A stretch of 64,000 bases of DNA from Gaiellasilicea sp963829845. GTDB lineage: Bacteria > Actinomycetota > Thermoleophilia > Gaiellales > Gaiellaceae. The position numbers and the translations under genes are program-made. A model generated the notes under the pieces. That model was not told where the DNA came from. It ran no database searches and saw nothing but the letters and a program-made list of their open reading frames with translations. Within the stretch, counting starts at the first letter, position 1. The number at the start of each line of letters is the position of its first letter. The stretch covers positions 136,725-200,724 of the forward strand of contig CAWHKD010000014.1 of NCBI GenBank assembly GCA_963829845.1, written 5' to 3'. Shown one piece after another: positions 20,499-30,248 of this stretch.

Positions 20499-20554
20499 CG
20501 ATCGCTTAATGCGCCGCTAACAACCGATTTCAACGTGATCGGGTCTAATCAGGC
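20499..20554. promoter_or_regulatory. divergent promoter interval between M48 protease and ftsH
   Basis: The interval is 75 bases from GTG 20480 to ATG 20555 and is AT-richer than its flanks (TTAATGCG, TAACAACCGATTTCAACG, TCTAATCAGG). TAATCA 6 bases before the ftsH ATG could be a -10 box of a leaderless or short-leader transcript. There is no ribosome-binding site in front of the ATG. Confidence 0.3.
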
Positions 20555-22948
20555 ATGGCGACCGCGGATCCGACGATCGGCCCCTCGCCGCTCGCGCGCG
20601 ACCAGGCCCCGTCGACAGAGCTCGCCGACCAGTGGCGGGTGCTCACCCGCGCCGCCACGATCGTCGCCCTGCTGACGAGCCCCGCGCTCTACATCTGGTT
20701 CAACCAGCGCAACGGCTGGGCGTGGTACTGGTCGCTGCTCGCGACGTTCGGCGTCGTGATCGTCTTCCGAGGGTTCGCGGACCTCCTCTTCCGCCGCCTG
20801 ATCCCGTGGCCGAGCCTCTTCGGCGCCGACAGTCAGCAGCTGCGCGAGGAGGACATCATGAGCCGCCGCCGCGCCTGGTACTGGCGCAAGAAGTGGCGGC
20901 TGGCGATCGTCCTGATCACGATCAACACGATCGTCTGGCTCTTCCACGGCGGCACGTGGTGGGGGACGGTCGGCTTCATCTTCGAGAGGATCGGCGAGAT
21001 CATCACGACGCCGGCGCTCTGGGTGCAGGTCGTCTTCGTCTTCTTCCTGTTCATCGCCAACTTCGCGATCTTCATGGGCCCGATGCTGATCATGGGCATC
21101 TCGCAGATCCGCGGCTTCGAGCCGGGCGACGCGCAGTGGGGCGTCAAGCTCGCCGACGTCCGCGGCCAGGAAGAGGCGAAGGAAGAGGTGCGGCGGGTCG
21201 TCACCCTCTGGCAGTCGGGCGAGGCCTTCGAGCGTGCCGGCGGCAAACGCGAGCGCGGCCTGCTCTTCGTCGGCGCGCCCGGCACGGGCAAGACGATGCT
21301 CGCCAAGGCGATCGCGACGGGCTTCAACTCGCCGTTCGTCTCGATCCCGGGCTCGGGCTTCGCGCAGACGTTCATCGGGATCGACGCGATCATCGTCCGC
21401 TTCCTCGCCTGGAAGGCGAAGCGGCTTGCGCGCAAGTGGGGCGGCCAGTGCATCGTCTTCATCGACGAGATCGACGCGGTCGGGATGCGCCGCCAAGCGC
21501 TCGGCGGCGGCGCGCCGGTCGGTGGATTCGCGCCGGCCGACATCAGCGACCACCTCTTCTTCGGCCCGCACGGCGCGCTCAACCAGAGCGGCGATCTGAT
21601 TCTCGAGACGCGCCGCTGGCGCGAGCGGCTGTTCGAGCACCGGGCGCCCGACCGGCCTTCCCCGTCCGGGCTGCACACCCGGCTTTCGAGCCTGCTCAAC
21701 TTCACCTTCCCCGGCATGGGCGGGATGGGCCAGCTGGCGTTGAACCAGCTGCTCGTCGTGATGGACGGGATCGACAACCCGCCGTTCACCAAACGAGTGA
21801 CGACGAACCGCCTGAACACGTTCCTCGACGCGACGTACATCGTCCCGCGGCGGCTCGGCAAGATCCCGCTGCGGCTGCCACCGCCCGGCCCGCGCGGCGA
21901 CCAGATCTACTTCATCGGCGCCACGAACGTGCCGATCGACCGCCTCGATCCTGCCCTGATCCGGCCCGGCCGGATGGGCCGCCATGTCTGGTTCCGGACG
22001 CCGACGAAGCAGGACCGGCTCGACGTCTTCGACCTCTACATCACGCGGGTGGCGCACGAGCCCGACCTCGATACGCCGAAGCGCCGCGACGAGATCGCTC
22101 GGATCACGAACGGCTACTCGCCCGCGATGATCGACCAGGTCTGCTCGATGGCGCTGACGCTCGCACACCACGACGGCCGCGCCCGGTTCTCCTGGAGCGA
22201 CCTGGTCGAGGCGATGACGACGATCGAGTCCGGAACAGCGGTCGGCGTCGAGTACATCGCCTCGGAGACGAAGGCGGTCGCGATCCACGAAGCGGGCCAC
22301 GCCGCCGCCGGGCACGTGTTCATGCAGGGCGCCGAGTCGACGCGGCTCTCGATCAAGATGCGTGGCGGATCGCTCGGCCACCATCAGGCGCTCGAGAAGG
22401 AGGAGCGGTTCAGCCGCTTCCGCAGTGACGAGATGGCCCGGCTCGTCTGGGCGCTCGGCGCGATGGCGGCGGAGCGCGTCTTCTACGGCGAGAACTCGAA
22501 CGGCGTCGGCGGCGACGTCCAGTCGGCGACCGCGCAGGCGGCCTGGATGGTCGGCGCGTCGGCGATGGGCCCGGAGCCCTTCACCATGACGCCGCTCGAC
22601 GATGAGAGTGAGGAGGAGGCGCGCGAGCGTGTCCTGAAGCGCTTCGAGACGATCGGGCTCCAGATCATGAACCGGACGAGCGGCGGCGGGCCGTTCACCG
22701 AGAACCCGATCGCCGGCGTACTCAACGATCGCGACAAGCGCGCGCTGGCGGCCCAGATCCTCGGCCAGGCGTACGTCTCGGCCTACAACCTGGTCGTCCA
22801 CAACAAGGACGCGGTCGAGAAGATCGCCGACGAACTCGTGGTGCGGCGCGAGGTCTTCGGCGACGAGCTCGTCGAGATCCTCGATGGCGCCAAGCTGAAG
22901 ATGCCCGAGATCGACTACGCAAACGAGGACGTATGGCCGACGATGTGA
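20555..22948 (+). CDS. FtsH-like AAA+ membrane protease with two large AAA-domain inserts
   Basis: The 797-residue protein has about four N-terminal membrane helices (33-50, 58-78, 113-132, 155-183), an AAA+ domain with Walker A GAPGTGKT (240-247), Walker B IVFIDEID (300-307) and arginine finger region RPGRMGR, and a protease domain with HEAGH (578-582) and a third zinc ligand candidate D654 in GVGGDVQSAT. Compared with E. coli FtsH, about 65 extra residues lie after Walker B (about 312-390) and about 35 after NQLLVVMDGID (about 408-448). FtsH degrades unassembled membrane proteins as a hexamer. The second gene starts inside its 3' end. Confidence 0.88.
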   Translation: MATADPTIGPSPLARDQAPSTELADQWRVLTRAATIVALLTSPALYIWFNQRNGWAWYWSLLATFGVVIVFRGFADLLFRRLIPWPSLFGADSQQLREEDIMSRRRAWYWRKKWRLAIVLITINTIVWLFHGGTWWGTVGFIFERIGEIITTPALWVQVVFVFFLFIANFAIFMGPMLIMGISQIRGFEPGDAQWGVKLADVRGQEEAKEEVRRVVTLWQSGEAFERAGGKRERGLLFVGAPGTGKTMLAKAIATGFNSPFVSIPGSGFAQTFIGIDAIIVRFLAWKAKRLARKWGGQCIVFIDEIDAVGMRRQALGGGAPVGGFAPADISDHLFFGPHGALNQSGDLILETRRWRERLFEHRAPDRPSPSGLHTRLSSLLNFTFPGMGGMGQLALNQLLVVMDGIDNPPFTKRVTTNRLNTFLDATYIVPRRLGKIPLRLPPPGPRGDQIYFIGATNVPIDRLDPALIRPGRMGRHVWFRTPTKQDRLDVFDLYITRVAHEPDLDTPKRRDEIARITNGYSPAMIDQVCSMALTLAHHDGRARFSWSDLVEAMTTIESGTAVGVEYIASETKAVAIHEAGHAAAGHVFMQGAESTRLSIKMRGGSLGHHQALEKEERFSRFRSDEMARLVWALGAMAAERVFYGENSNGVGGDVQSATAQAAWMVGASAMGPEPFTMTPLDDESEEEARERVLKRFETIGLQIMNRTSGGGPFTENPIAGVLNDRDKRALAAQILGQAYVSAYNLVVHNKDAVEKIADELVVRREVFGDELVEILDGAKLKMPEIDYANEDVWPTM

Positions 22949-23772
22949 CTCAGGCCGCCGCGTCGCCCGAGCCCGAGCCTGCGACTGTCCTCGGTCCGAG
23001 CCGGCAGGAGCGGGCGCGGCGGAGCTCGTACCGCCTCCGCTTCGGGATCATCTACGTCTTCCTCGCCGCCGTGGTCGGTGCCGGCGTCGGCTCGTTCATC
23101 GTCCTCGCGAGCGAGGGTGACAAGCCGGACGACCCGGCCTGGTCGGCCTGGCAGCCGAAGGGCAGCACGATGGCGAAGGTGCGCCAGATCGCCGACCGGA
23201 TCCCGAAGGCGTACCGGACCGAGAACGGCGCGCAGCTGACGGTCAGCCTCGCCGGCCCGCTCTCGGTGCCGACGCCGCAAGGGGAAGTGCCGGTGCGCGC
23301 GGTGTTCGTCCGCCCCGACACGTCGAAGGGACTCGCGGAGGAGGACGACATCGCCGTCTACCCCGGCAACGCCGTCGTCTCGTTCGGGCTTTGCGGGACG
23401 CGCTCGAAGGAGCAGTGCGAGGTGGCGCCGGTCTCGGCCGAGCGACAGACGCTGCTGCGGCGGCAGGCGCTCGAGCTCTCGCTCTACACGCTCAAGTACG
23501 TCGACAGCATCGATTCGGTGGTCGTCTTCATGCCGCCGGAGGCGAAGAGCCAGAGAACGGTCTTCCTCCGTCGGAGCGACGTGGCCGACGAGCTCGACCG
23601 GCCGCTCAGCTCGCTGCTCCCGACGGCGAAACCCAAGATCGGTGGCCTGAACTCGCTCGAAGAGGGTCAGATCCTCCGCCTGACCCGGACGCGGACGTAC
23701 TCGGCAGAGGTGCAGCCGTCGCCGGACGGCAGCCCGGTCCTGATCCTGACACCGCCGGGCCAAGACGCCTGA
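22933..23772 (+). CDS. single-span membrane protein coupled to ftsH
   Basis: The 279-residue protein has a charged N-terminal tail (about 36 residues), one membrane helix (FGIIYVFLAAVVGAGVGSF, about 37-58) and an extracytoplasmic domain of about 220 residues. The domain has two cysteines (FGLCGT and KEQCEV) that could form a disulfide. I do not recognise a family. The ATG lies 16 bases inside ftsH, so the products are probably made together; a role as an FtsH modulator, comparable in topology with HflK/HflC, is only an inference. The frame is intact. Confidence 0.7.
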   Translation: MADDVTQAAASPEPEPATVLGPSRQERARRSSYRLRFGIIYVFLAAVVGAGVGSFIVLASEGDKPDDPAWSAWQPKGSTMAKVRQIADRIPKAYRTENGAQLTVSLAGPLSVPTPQGEVPVRAVFVRPDTSKGLAEEDDIAVYPGNAVVSFGLCGTRSKEQCEVAPVSAERQTLLRRQALELSLYTLKYVDSIDSVVVFMPPEAKSQRTVFLRRSDVADELDRPLSSLLPTAKPKIGGLNSLEEGQILRLTRTRTYSAEVQPSPDGSPVLILTPPGQDA

Positions 23773-23797
23773 CGCGCACGCGTTAACGTCCCGCACC

Positions 23798-24535
23798 ATG
23801 CAGCGCAGGGCTCTCGTCACAGGCGCGGGCAGCGGCATCGGCCGTGCGATCGCGGCACGTCTGGAGGCGGACGGCTCCGCCGTGCTCGCCGTCGACCTGC
23901 ACCCGGATCAGGACGGCCCGGGCGACCCGTTCGAGGCCGACCTCTCCACGCCCGCGGGCAACCGCGCTGCCGTCGACGCCGCACTCGACCGCCTCGGCGG
24001 CCTCGACGCCGTCGTCGCCAGCGCAGGCTTCCAGCACGTCGCCCCGATCGAGGAGTTCCCGGAGGAGCGCTGGGACGCGCTGCTCGCAGTCCTGCTGACG
24101 AGCCCGTTCCTGCTCGCACGCTACGCCTGGGAGGCGCTTCGCGAGTCCGGCGACGGCCGCTTCCTCGCGATCGCATCCGTCCACGGCCTGGTCGCGTCCC
24201 CTTACAAGGCGGGCTACGTCGCCGCCAAGCACGGCTTGCTCGGGCTCGTGAAGGTGCTCGCGCTCGAAGGTGCGGAGCACGGCATCTCTGCGTCGGCGAT
24301 CTGCCCCGGCTACGTCCGGACGCCGATCGTCGAGTCGCAGATCGAGGCCCAGTCGCGGGCGACGGGCGTGGCGCCTGAACGCGTCATCGGGGACGTCCTC
24401 CTCGCGCCGCAGGCGGTCAAGCGGCTGCTCGAGCCCGAGGACGTCGCCGAGACGGCGGCGTTCCTGCTCGGCCCCGGCGGCCGCGCGTTCACCGGCGCCC
24501 CGGTCGTGATGGACCTCGGCTGGACGGCGCGCTAG
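23798..24535 (+). CDS. 3-hydroxybutyrate dehydrogenase-like SDR
   Basis: The 245-residue protein is a classical SDR with TGAGSGIG (residues 8-15) and the catalytic segment ASVHGLVASPYKAGYVAAKH, in which Ser, Tyr and Lys are placed as in 3-hydroxybutyrate dehydrogenases. The downstream segment CPGYVRTPIVESQI matches the substrate loop of that family. It would convert 3-hydroxybutyrate to acetoacetate with NAD+. Together with isocitrate lyase 1.1 kb away this suggests growth on C2 or C4 carbon, which is inference. It ends at the palindromic element before the LysR gene. Confidence 0.85.
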   Translation: MQRRALVTGAGSGIGRAIAARLEADGSAVLAVDLHPDQDGPGDPFEADLSTPAGNRAAVDAALDRLGGLDAVVASAGFQHVAPIEEFPEERWDALLAVLLTSPFLLARYAWEALRESGDGRFLAIASVHGLVASPYKAGYVAAKHGLLGLVKVLALEGAEHGISASAICPGYVRTPIVESQIEAQSRATGVAPERVIGDVLLAPQAVKRLLEPEDVAETAAFLLGPGGRAFTGAPVVMDLGWTAR

Positions 24536-24598
24536 CACGGCCAAACTTTGTGTTTCTGAGCTACTAGCTCCCCTCGCGCGCGTAACGAGGCGGCCCGC

Positions 24599-24632
24599 GA
24601 GACGCTTGTGTTTCAGAAACACAAGCCGTCTC
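24599..24632. terminator. long imperfect palindrome between convergent genes
   Basis: A 10-base arm CTTGTGTTTC (24605-24614) and its exact complement GAAACACAAG (24616-24625) are separated by one A. The stem continues outward with GAGACG and CGTCTC after a one-base bulge at 24626. The right edge abuts the TAA of the LysR gene. The position fits a bidirectional terminator, but there is no T run, and a second copy of the half-site TTGTGTTTC lies at 24548-24556, so an operator is the alternative. Confidence 0.6.
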
Positions 24633-25526
24633 TTAGCGCTCGAGCTCGTCCCGCGAAACCGAGGCGAGCAGGCCCTCGACGAGGTCCTCGGGGACGACCG
24701 CGTCGCGCCGCCGCAGCGCCACGATCGGCCGGCGCACCGGCTCGTAGCCGTCGATCACGACCTCCCGCAGCGCGCCCGAGGCGAGCTCCTCGCGCACGGC
24801 CGTGTAGGGGAGGAACGCGATCCCGAGTCCGTGCTCGACCATCTTCTTCGTCGCGTCGACGTTGTCGAGCTCCATCACGCCGCGCGGCACGACACCGGCC
24901 TCGCGAAAGAACGCGCTCGTGAGGACGAAGTAGCTCGAGGTGCGGTCGAAGAGGATCAGCCGCTCGGCGCCGAGCTCGTGCACGACGATCGACGTCTCCC
25001 CCGCGAAACGGTGACCTGGGTGGACGACGAGCACGATCTCGTCCTCGTAGAGCGGCGAGCTGACGACTGCCGGATGGGGCAGCTCGCGCACAAGGCCGAT
25101 CTGCACCTGCTCGCGCAGCACGAGCTCGAGCACTTCCTCCGAATGGCCGGTCCGGACGATCAGATGCACGTTCGGGAAGTTCGCCTGAAAGCGGCGGAGC
25201 ACGAGCGGCAGCACGTAGGTCGAGATCGCGGGCGCGGCCCCGACGAGCAGCTCCCCCACCCTGCCTTCGCGCAGCTCGCGCAACAACTCACGGCCGCTGG
25301 CGAGCGACTGGAGCGCACGTTGCGCGTGCGGGCGGAAAGCGCGACCCTCCGCGGTCAGGCGCATGCCGCGGGCCGTGCGGATGAAGAGCTCGATTCCGAG
25401 CTCGCGCTCGAGCTTCTTGATCCGGGTCGTCAACGCCGGCTGCGTGACGTAGAGCACCGCTGCCGCGGCGGAGACCGAACGCCGCTCGGCGACGGTGAGA
25501 AACGCCTCGATCTGGGAGAGCAGCAT
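24633..25526 (-). CDS. LysR-family transcriptional regulator
   Basis: The 297-residue protein has the N-terminal winged HTH of LysR regulators (IEAFLTVAERRSVSAAAAVL then YVTQPALTTRIKKLERELG) and a C-terminal effector domain beginning VGELLVGAAPAISTYVLPLV. It is divergent from isocitrate lyase, 117 bases between starts, the usual layout in which a LysR protein controls its neighbour and itself. Control of acetate or glyoxylate metabolism is therefore likely but not proved. The frame is intact. Confidence 0.92.
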   Translation of the reverse strand: MLLSQIEAFLTVAERRSVSAAAAVLYVTQPALTTRIKKLERELGIELFIRTARGMRLTAEGRAFRPHAQRALQSLASGRELLRELREGRVGELLVGAAPAISTYVLPLVLRRFQANFPNVHLIVRTGHSEEVLELVLREQVQIGLVRELPHPAVVSSPLYEDEIVLVVHPGHRFAGETSIVVHELGAERLILFDRTSSYFVLTSAFFREAGVVPRGVMELDNVDATKKMVEHGLGIAFLPYTAVREELASGALREVVIDGYEPVRRPIVALRRRDAVVPEDLVEGLLASVSRDELER

Positions 25527-25643
25527 CCGGCTGATATTAACGCGGTTTATCGGACGGATCTAGAGGTTCGATTTGTCCTATAGCCGCGTTCCGGGCAGGT
25601 TGAGATCAGAGATCGGCTGCTCACGACCGGGAGGGGATACCGC
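25527..25643. promoter_or_regulatory. LysR/isocitrate lyase divergent control region
   Basis: The interval contains TAACGCGGTTTA (25537-25548), which resembles the T-N11-A core bound by LysR regulators and has partial dyad symmetry, and CTATAGCCGCG about 30 bases further, a possible -10 region for aceA. The start of aceA has a strong ribosome-binding site GGGAGGGG about 8 bases before the ATG. The exact positions of promoters are not certain. Confidence 0.35.
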
Positions 25644-27386
<1,743 letters not shown>

Positions 27387-27420
27387 CCGCCGCCGCCGCC
27401 GCTATCCTCCCTCTCGCCTG

Positions 27421-27493
27421 GCCCCCATCGACTAGCGGCCTAGGTCACCACCCTTTCAAGGTGGCTGCACGGGTTCGAATCCCGTTGGGGGCG
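27421..27493 (+). tRNA. tRNA-Glu (anticodon TTC)
   Basis: The cloverleaf is complete: acceptor GCCCCCA pairs with TGGGGGC, the anticodon arm is CCACC-CTTTCAA-GGTGG with anticodon TTC, and the T arm has GGTTCGAATCC. No CCA is encoded. The accessory region starts directly after it. Confidence 0.97.
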
Positions 27494-27500
27494 CTACCGG

Positions 27501-27524
27501 AAACCCCTGCTAACGCGGGGTTTT
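27501..27524 (+). terminator. intrinsic terminator after tRNA-Glu
   Basis: AAACCCC and GGGGTTTT form a stem with an 8-9 base loop (TGCTAACGC), followed by the T run TTTT, 8 bases after the tRNA. Confidence 0.7.
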
Positions 27525-27635
27525 CGCGTCTTAGAGGGCATTTCCGTCTCGGGCCAGGTGAGCCCAAAAGGGGTCAAATCGGCCCGGATTGTCACAAGAT
27601 TGTCACACGGTTTGAGGGCACGTAGGCTCGCCGGG

Positions 27636-27889
27636 ATGATGCTCGCAGGCCTACCCGTCCCCGACCCAGCCGTCGAAGGCCTCGCCGAGCTCGTCCGTAC
27701 TACCGGCGCCGACGACCTGGCCGACCGGCTCGAGAGCGCCGTCGCTGACGGTGTGAAGCTAATCGCGTTTACGCTCGACGAGCGCGCCCTCCTGCTCGCG
27801 CGCTCGAAGATCCACAGCCCGAGCTCGCCGAGTTGCGCGCCGTCCTGCTCGCGGACCATCAGTGGCGGAGGCGAGAAGGGATCGAGTGA
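27636..27889 (+). CDS. MLAG-family small protein, copy 1 (frame break)
   Basis: The frame MMLAGLPVPDPAVEGLAELV continues RTTGADDLADRLESAVADGV and KLIAFTLDERALLLA, then needs a one-base shift near 27810 to give ALEDPQPELAELRAVLLADH with QWRRREGIE before TGA 27887-27889, about 84 residues in total. The same protein pattern recurs in the window at 28127, 42035, 42500 and 43354. No known domain is recognised; a helical protein with conserved ALADGV, LDERA and ending EGL/I-D/E is seen. It is preceded by the conserved leader GTAGGCTCGCCGGG rather than by a clear ribosome-binding site. Confidence 0.5.
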
Positions 27890-28126
27890 GGCAGACGACG
27901 CGAGAGTGGCAGCCGCCTAAGCGCGAGCGGAAGGCAGCCTTCCTGCAGCCCAGGCCGCCAGGCCGGGCTGCAGGTTGGCCGTTGCCGTTAGACCCTGAGT
28001 CCTAAGCCGCGAGGACATCAGGTGCGGGGCTTCCCCCCATTCCATGGCGGCCCCGTCACCCGAGCAGATGCTCGAATCGCGAGCGTCTTGCGGGTCTTCA
28101 TACACTGTTTACAAGTCTTATTGAGG

Positions 28127-28220
28127 GGCTCGCGAAGCAACGACTTGGCGGGGAGCTCGCGGAGTTTCCGCGCGCCTGCTCGCCGACAATCAGTGGAGAC
28201 GCGGCGAAGGGCTCGACTGA
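28127..28220 (+). pseudogene. 3' fragment of an MLAG-family gene
   Basis: The end of this stretch reads LLADNQWRRGEGLD before TGA 28218-28220, almost the same as the C-terminus of copy 1 (LLADHQWRRREGIE). Upstream, GELAEF matches the preceding conserved part in a shifted frame. The 5' half of the gene is missing. The rest of the interval 27890-28263 shows no gene. Confidence 0.45.
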
Positions 28221-28263
28221 ATCGGTTACATCGCGCGCTGCGTTCGGCTCGTACGTTTCGTGC

Positions 28264-28476
28264 GTGATGGTCGTTCCTTCCAGGAAGCCGCCGCCGCCTC
28301 GCTGGGCAACTCCGGCTGAGGCGGCGGACAGGCTCGGCGTGACGCCGACGACGGTTCGCCGCTGGCTCAGCGAAGGACGCATAGCTGGCGTCCAGGTCGG
28401 AGGCCGCTACCGGGTCGACCCGGCATCCCTCGAGACATTCGCGCGGCCACTGACACACGACGACGCAGCCGGATGA
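28264..28476 (+). CDS. excisionase-like MerR/HTH_17 DNA-binding protein
   Basis: The 70-residue protein is a single winged helix of the excisionase family: RWATPAEAADRLGVTPTTVR, then RWLSEGRIAGVQVGGRYRVD with the typical R-V wing. GTG 28264 or ATG 28267 start it. Such proteins direct integrase excision or regulate small mobile elements, which fits its place beside tRNA-Glu, but no integrase remains nearby. Confidence 0.7.
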   Translation: MMVVPSRKPPPPRWATPAEAADRLGVTPTTVRRWLSEGRIAGVQVGGRYRVDPASLETFARPLTHDDAAG

Positions 28477-28627
28477 CCCTCCCCCGCCCCGAACCGGCCG
28501 CATCGCGCACCCGCAGCTCGCGCCGAATCACGAGCGAACCGCTGAACAAACCTGTTCACCCACCGAATGCTCAACCAACTAAGACGGTCGCGACCCGCCG
28601 CCGTCACAACCGACGAAGGAGAACGCA

Positions 28628-28934
28628 GTGAGCACGTTCATCGGCACGTTCACCGATCCATCGAACACCGTCGCGGCCCGCCACGAGCAGCGCCTCCAAG
28701 CCGCCCGACAACGCTGGCCCGAATACCCGGCTGGCGACCTCGAGGCCCGCGGCGGCTACATCGTCGACCGCGGCAGCGGCCTGCTGTTCAAGCCCGTTCT
28801 GCACGTCGTCTTCGCGCATGGTGTCGAGCCCCACAACGAAGGGAAGGACGTCGCTGCTCGCCAAGGGCGGGAAGACACCGCTCCCCGAGCGGCTGCCCGA
28901 CCGGCACGTCGGCGCGGCCGGGAGTGTGGCGTGA
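28628..28934 (+). CDS. accessory protein A of unknown function (frame break)
   Basis: A GTG with a good ribosome-binding site (GAAGGAG, 7 bases upstream) starts STFIGTFTDPSNTVAARHEQ with RLQAARQRWPEYPAGDLEAR after it. The end of the gene is most likely TGA 28932-28934 in another frame (LLAKGGKTPLPERLPDRHVG before it), because that stop overlaps a GTG in the GTGA pattern that starts the next gene. The frame must therefore move between about 28790 and 28850. About 101 residues; no known domain. Confidence 0.5.
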
Positions 28935-29242
28935 GCGACAGCAGGCGGACGCTGATTCGGCCCGGCCAACTCGCGTTCGCCCGCGGGGTCTACGACGCGC
29001 GCCGCGCCGACGAGCTCCGCGCCGAACGGGCCCAACTCCGAGCCGACCAACTCGAAGCCGCACAGCGAACGCTCGACCGGATCGACCTCGAACTCGCCGG
29101 GCTCAGCCAGATCCGAGCACGCGAGCTCGCCGCCGACCTCGCCCGCCACGGCTTCGAAACGTCCGAGCTGCCCCCGCTACCGCTCCCGAGCGCGAACGCG
29201 AAGCCCGACGACACCGAGGCCGACCCAACGTCGACGCGATGA
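28931..29242 (+). CDS. accessory protein B, coiled-coil
   Basis: The 103-residue product starts at the GTG that overlaps the stop of protein A. It is rich in Ala, Arg, Leu and Glu with a long predicted coiled coil (LRAERAQLRADQLEAAQRTL then DRIDLELAGLSQIRARELAA) and an acidic, proline-rich tail. No family is recognised. It uses the same frame as the start of protein A, so a naive reading merges the two genes. Confidence 0.5.
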   Translation: MSDSRRTLIRPGQLAFARGVYDARRADELRAERAQLRADQLEAAQRTLDRIDLELAGLSQIRARELAADLARHGFETSELPPLPLPSANAKPDDTEADPTSTR

Positions 29243-29336
29243 CGCGAGCGCGAGCAGAGGAAGCAGCGAGCCGCGGCCGACTAGTCCGCACCTACACCAC
29301 GCGCATCACTGTGCGATGACCGGCCGCGAAGCGAGC

Positions 29337-29519
29337 TTACGACTGCTCGGCCTTGTCCGATCGATGCCAGCGGATGAAGCCGCACTGCTTGCAGGAGTAA
29401 GCCAGTGCCTCCAGCCCACCCTCAAGCGCCTGGAGCACCGAGCGGCCGTCCAGAAGGATCCATGTCTCGCTGCCGCACATCGGACACTTTCGCTGTTCGT
29501 TCACGACCTGCGTTCCCAT
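29337..29519 (-). CDS. small zinc-ribbon protein
   Basis: The 60-residue protein from ATG 29519 has two CxxC knuckles, KCPMCGS and CKQCGF, about 34 residues apart, the pattern of a zinc ribbon. The middle (LLDGRSVLQALEGGLEALAY) is helical. The frame stays open upstream to 29672 but without recognisable protein. The function is unknown; such ribbons occur as accessory nucleic-acid-binding proteins. Confidence 0.55.
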   Translation of the reverse strand: MGTQVVNEQRKCPMCGSETWILLDGRSVLQALEGGLEALAYSCKQCGFIRWHRSDKAEQS

Positions 29520-29688
29520 GGCCTTGGGAGTATTTACTGCGCGACCGCTCGACAAGCTCTGTGCCGCCGATCCAGGGAACTCGCGCGTTCCGTCCGGCTG
29601 CCACCACCAGAGCGTTTTTACAGTGAACTTGGCGCCTACTCCGCACTCTGCCGTTTCTCTCCCCATTTGCAAGTGATAGAGCCTGATC

Positions 29689-30144
29689 GTGGCTGAACGA
29701 TCCTGCCCCGTCTGTGGCCGCCGCTTTTGACCGCGAACGGGCCAGCACCGTTTTTGTACTCCGGCCTGCCGCGAGCGGGCGCGGGTTCGGTCGCCGGGCG
29801 CGAAGGCGAAATACGGTTTCTTGCATCAGGAGCTGCGGAAGCAGTTGGCGCCGCGGGTTGCTGCCGGCGTGGTGACGTGCTGGCGCTGCGGCGAGTTGAT
29901 CGCTCCGGGCGAACCGTTTGACCTGGGGCACGTTGACGGTGACCCTTTGCGATATGCGGGTGCTGAGCATCGGCGCTGCTCTAGGGCGTCGGGTGCTGAC
30001 TTGACGAACGGGTGGCGTCTACCGCCGGACGGGCCGCCGGACGAAGCGATTGAGGATCCGAGCGGCGGCTGGTGGGGGCCGGTGTCGGAGCTGAAGGGTG
30101 GGCGGCCGTACCGGCCTCGGTGGTCACGGAACTGGTTAGCGTGA
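29689..30144 (+). pseudogene. HNH-like double zinc-knuckle protein with an in-frame TGA
   Basis: From GTG 29689 one frame reads AERSCPVCGRRF, TGA (29728-29730), then PRTGQHRFCTPACRERARVR. It continues uninterrupted with VTCWRCGELIAPGEPFDLGH and AEHRRCSRASGADLTNGW to 30144. The Cys pairs and the DLGH...EHRRC pattern resemble HNH-type phage and mobile-element proteins. Because both sides of the TGA lie in the same frame and the pre-TGA part completes the first zinc knuckle, this is a nonsense change (for example CGA to TGA) and not an indel. A shorter product could start at TTG 29821. The last 40 bases recur inverted at 36.9 kb. Confidence 0.55.
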
Positions 30145-30188
30145 GCGACCGCCCGCTGCTGACGGCGCGGCCGAAGTCGGCTAGACCT
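30102..30188 (+). repeat. left copy of an 87-bp inverted repeat
   Basis: The segment covers the last codons of the HNH-like gene (RPYRPRWSRNWLA) and 44 bases beyond. Its reverse complement, with about ten differences and small indels, is at 36866-36951. The two copies enclose 6.7 kb of accessory genes. Confidence 0.75.
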
Positions 30189-30248
30189 ATGCGTTCACGC
30201 GAGAGCACGCTCGCCCAGGCGAGCGCGCTTGGGCGCGGGCGGCCACCG

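Noticed and set aside
29728..29730. Selenocysteine codon in the HNH-like gene
   Set aside because: No SECIS-like hairpin is evident after the TGA and the position is not a redox site; a nonsense change is simpler.
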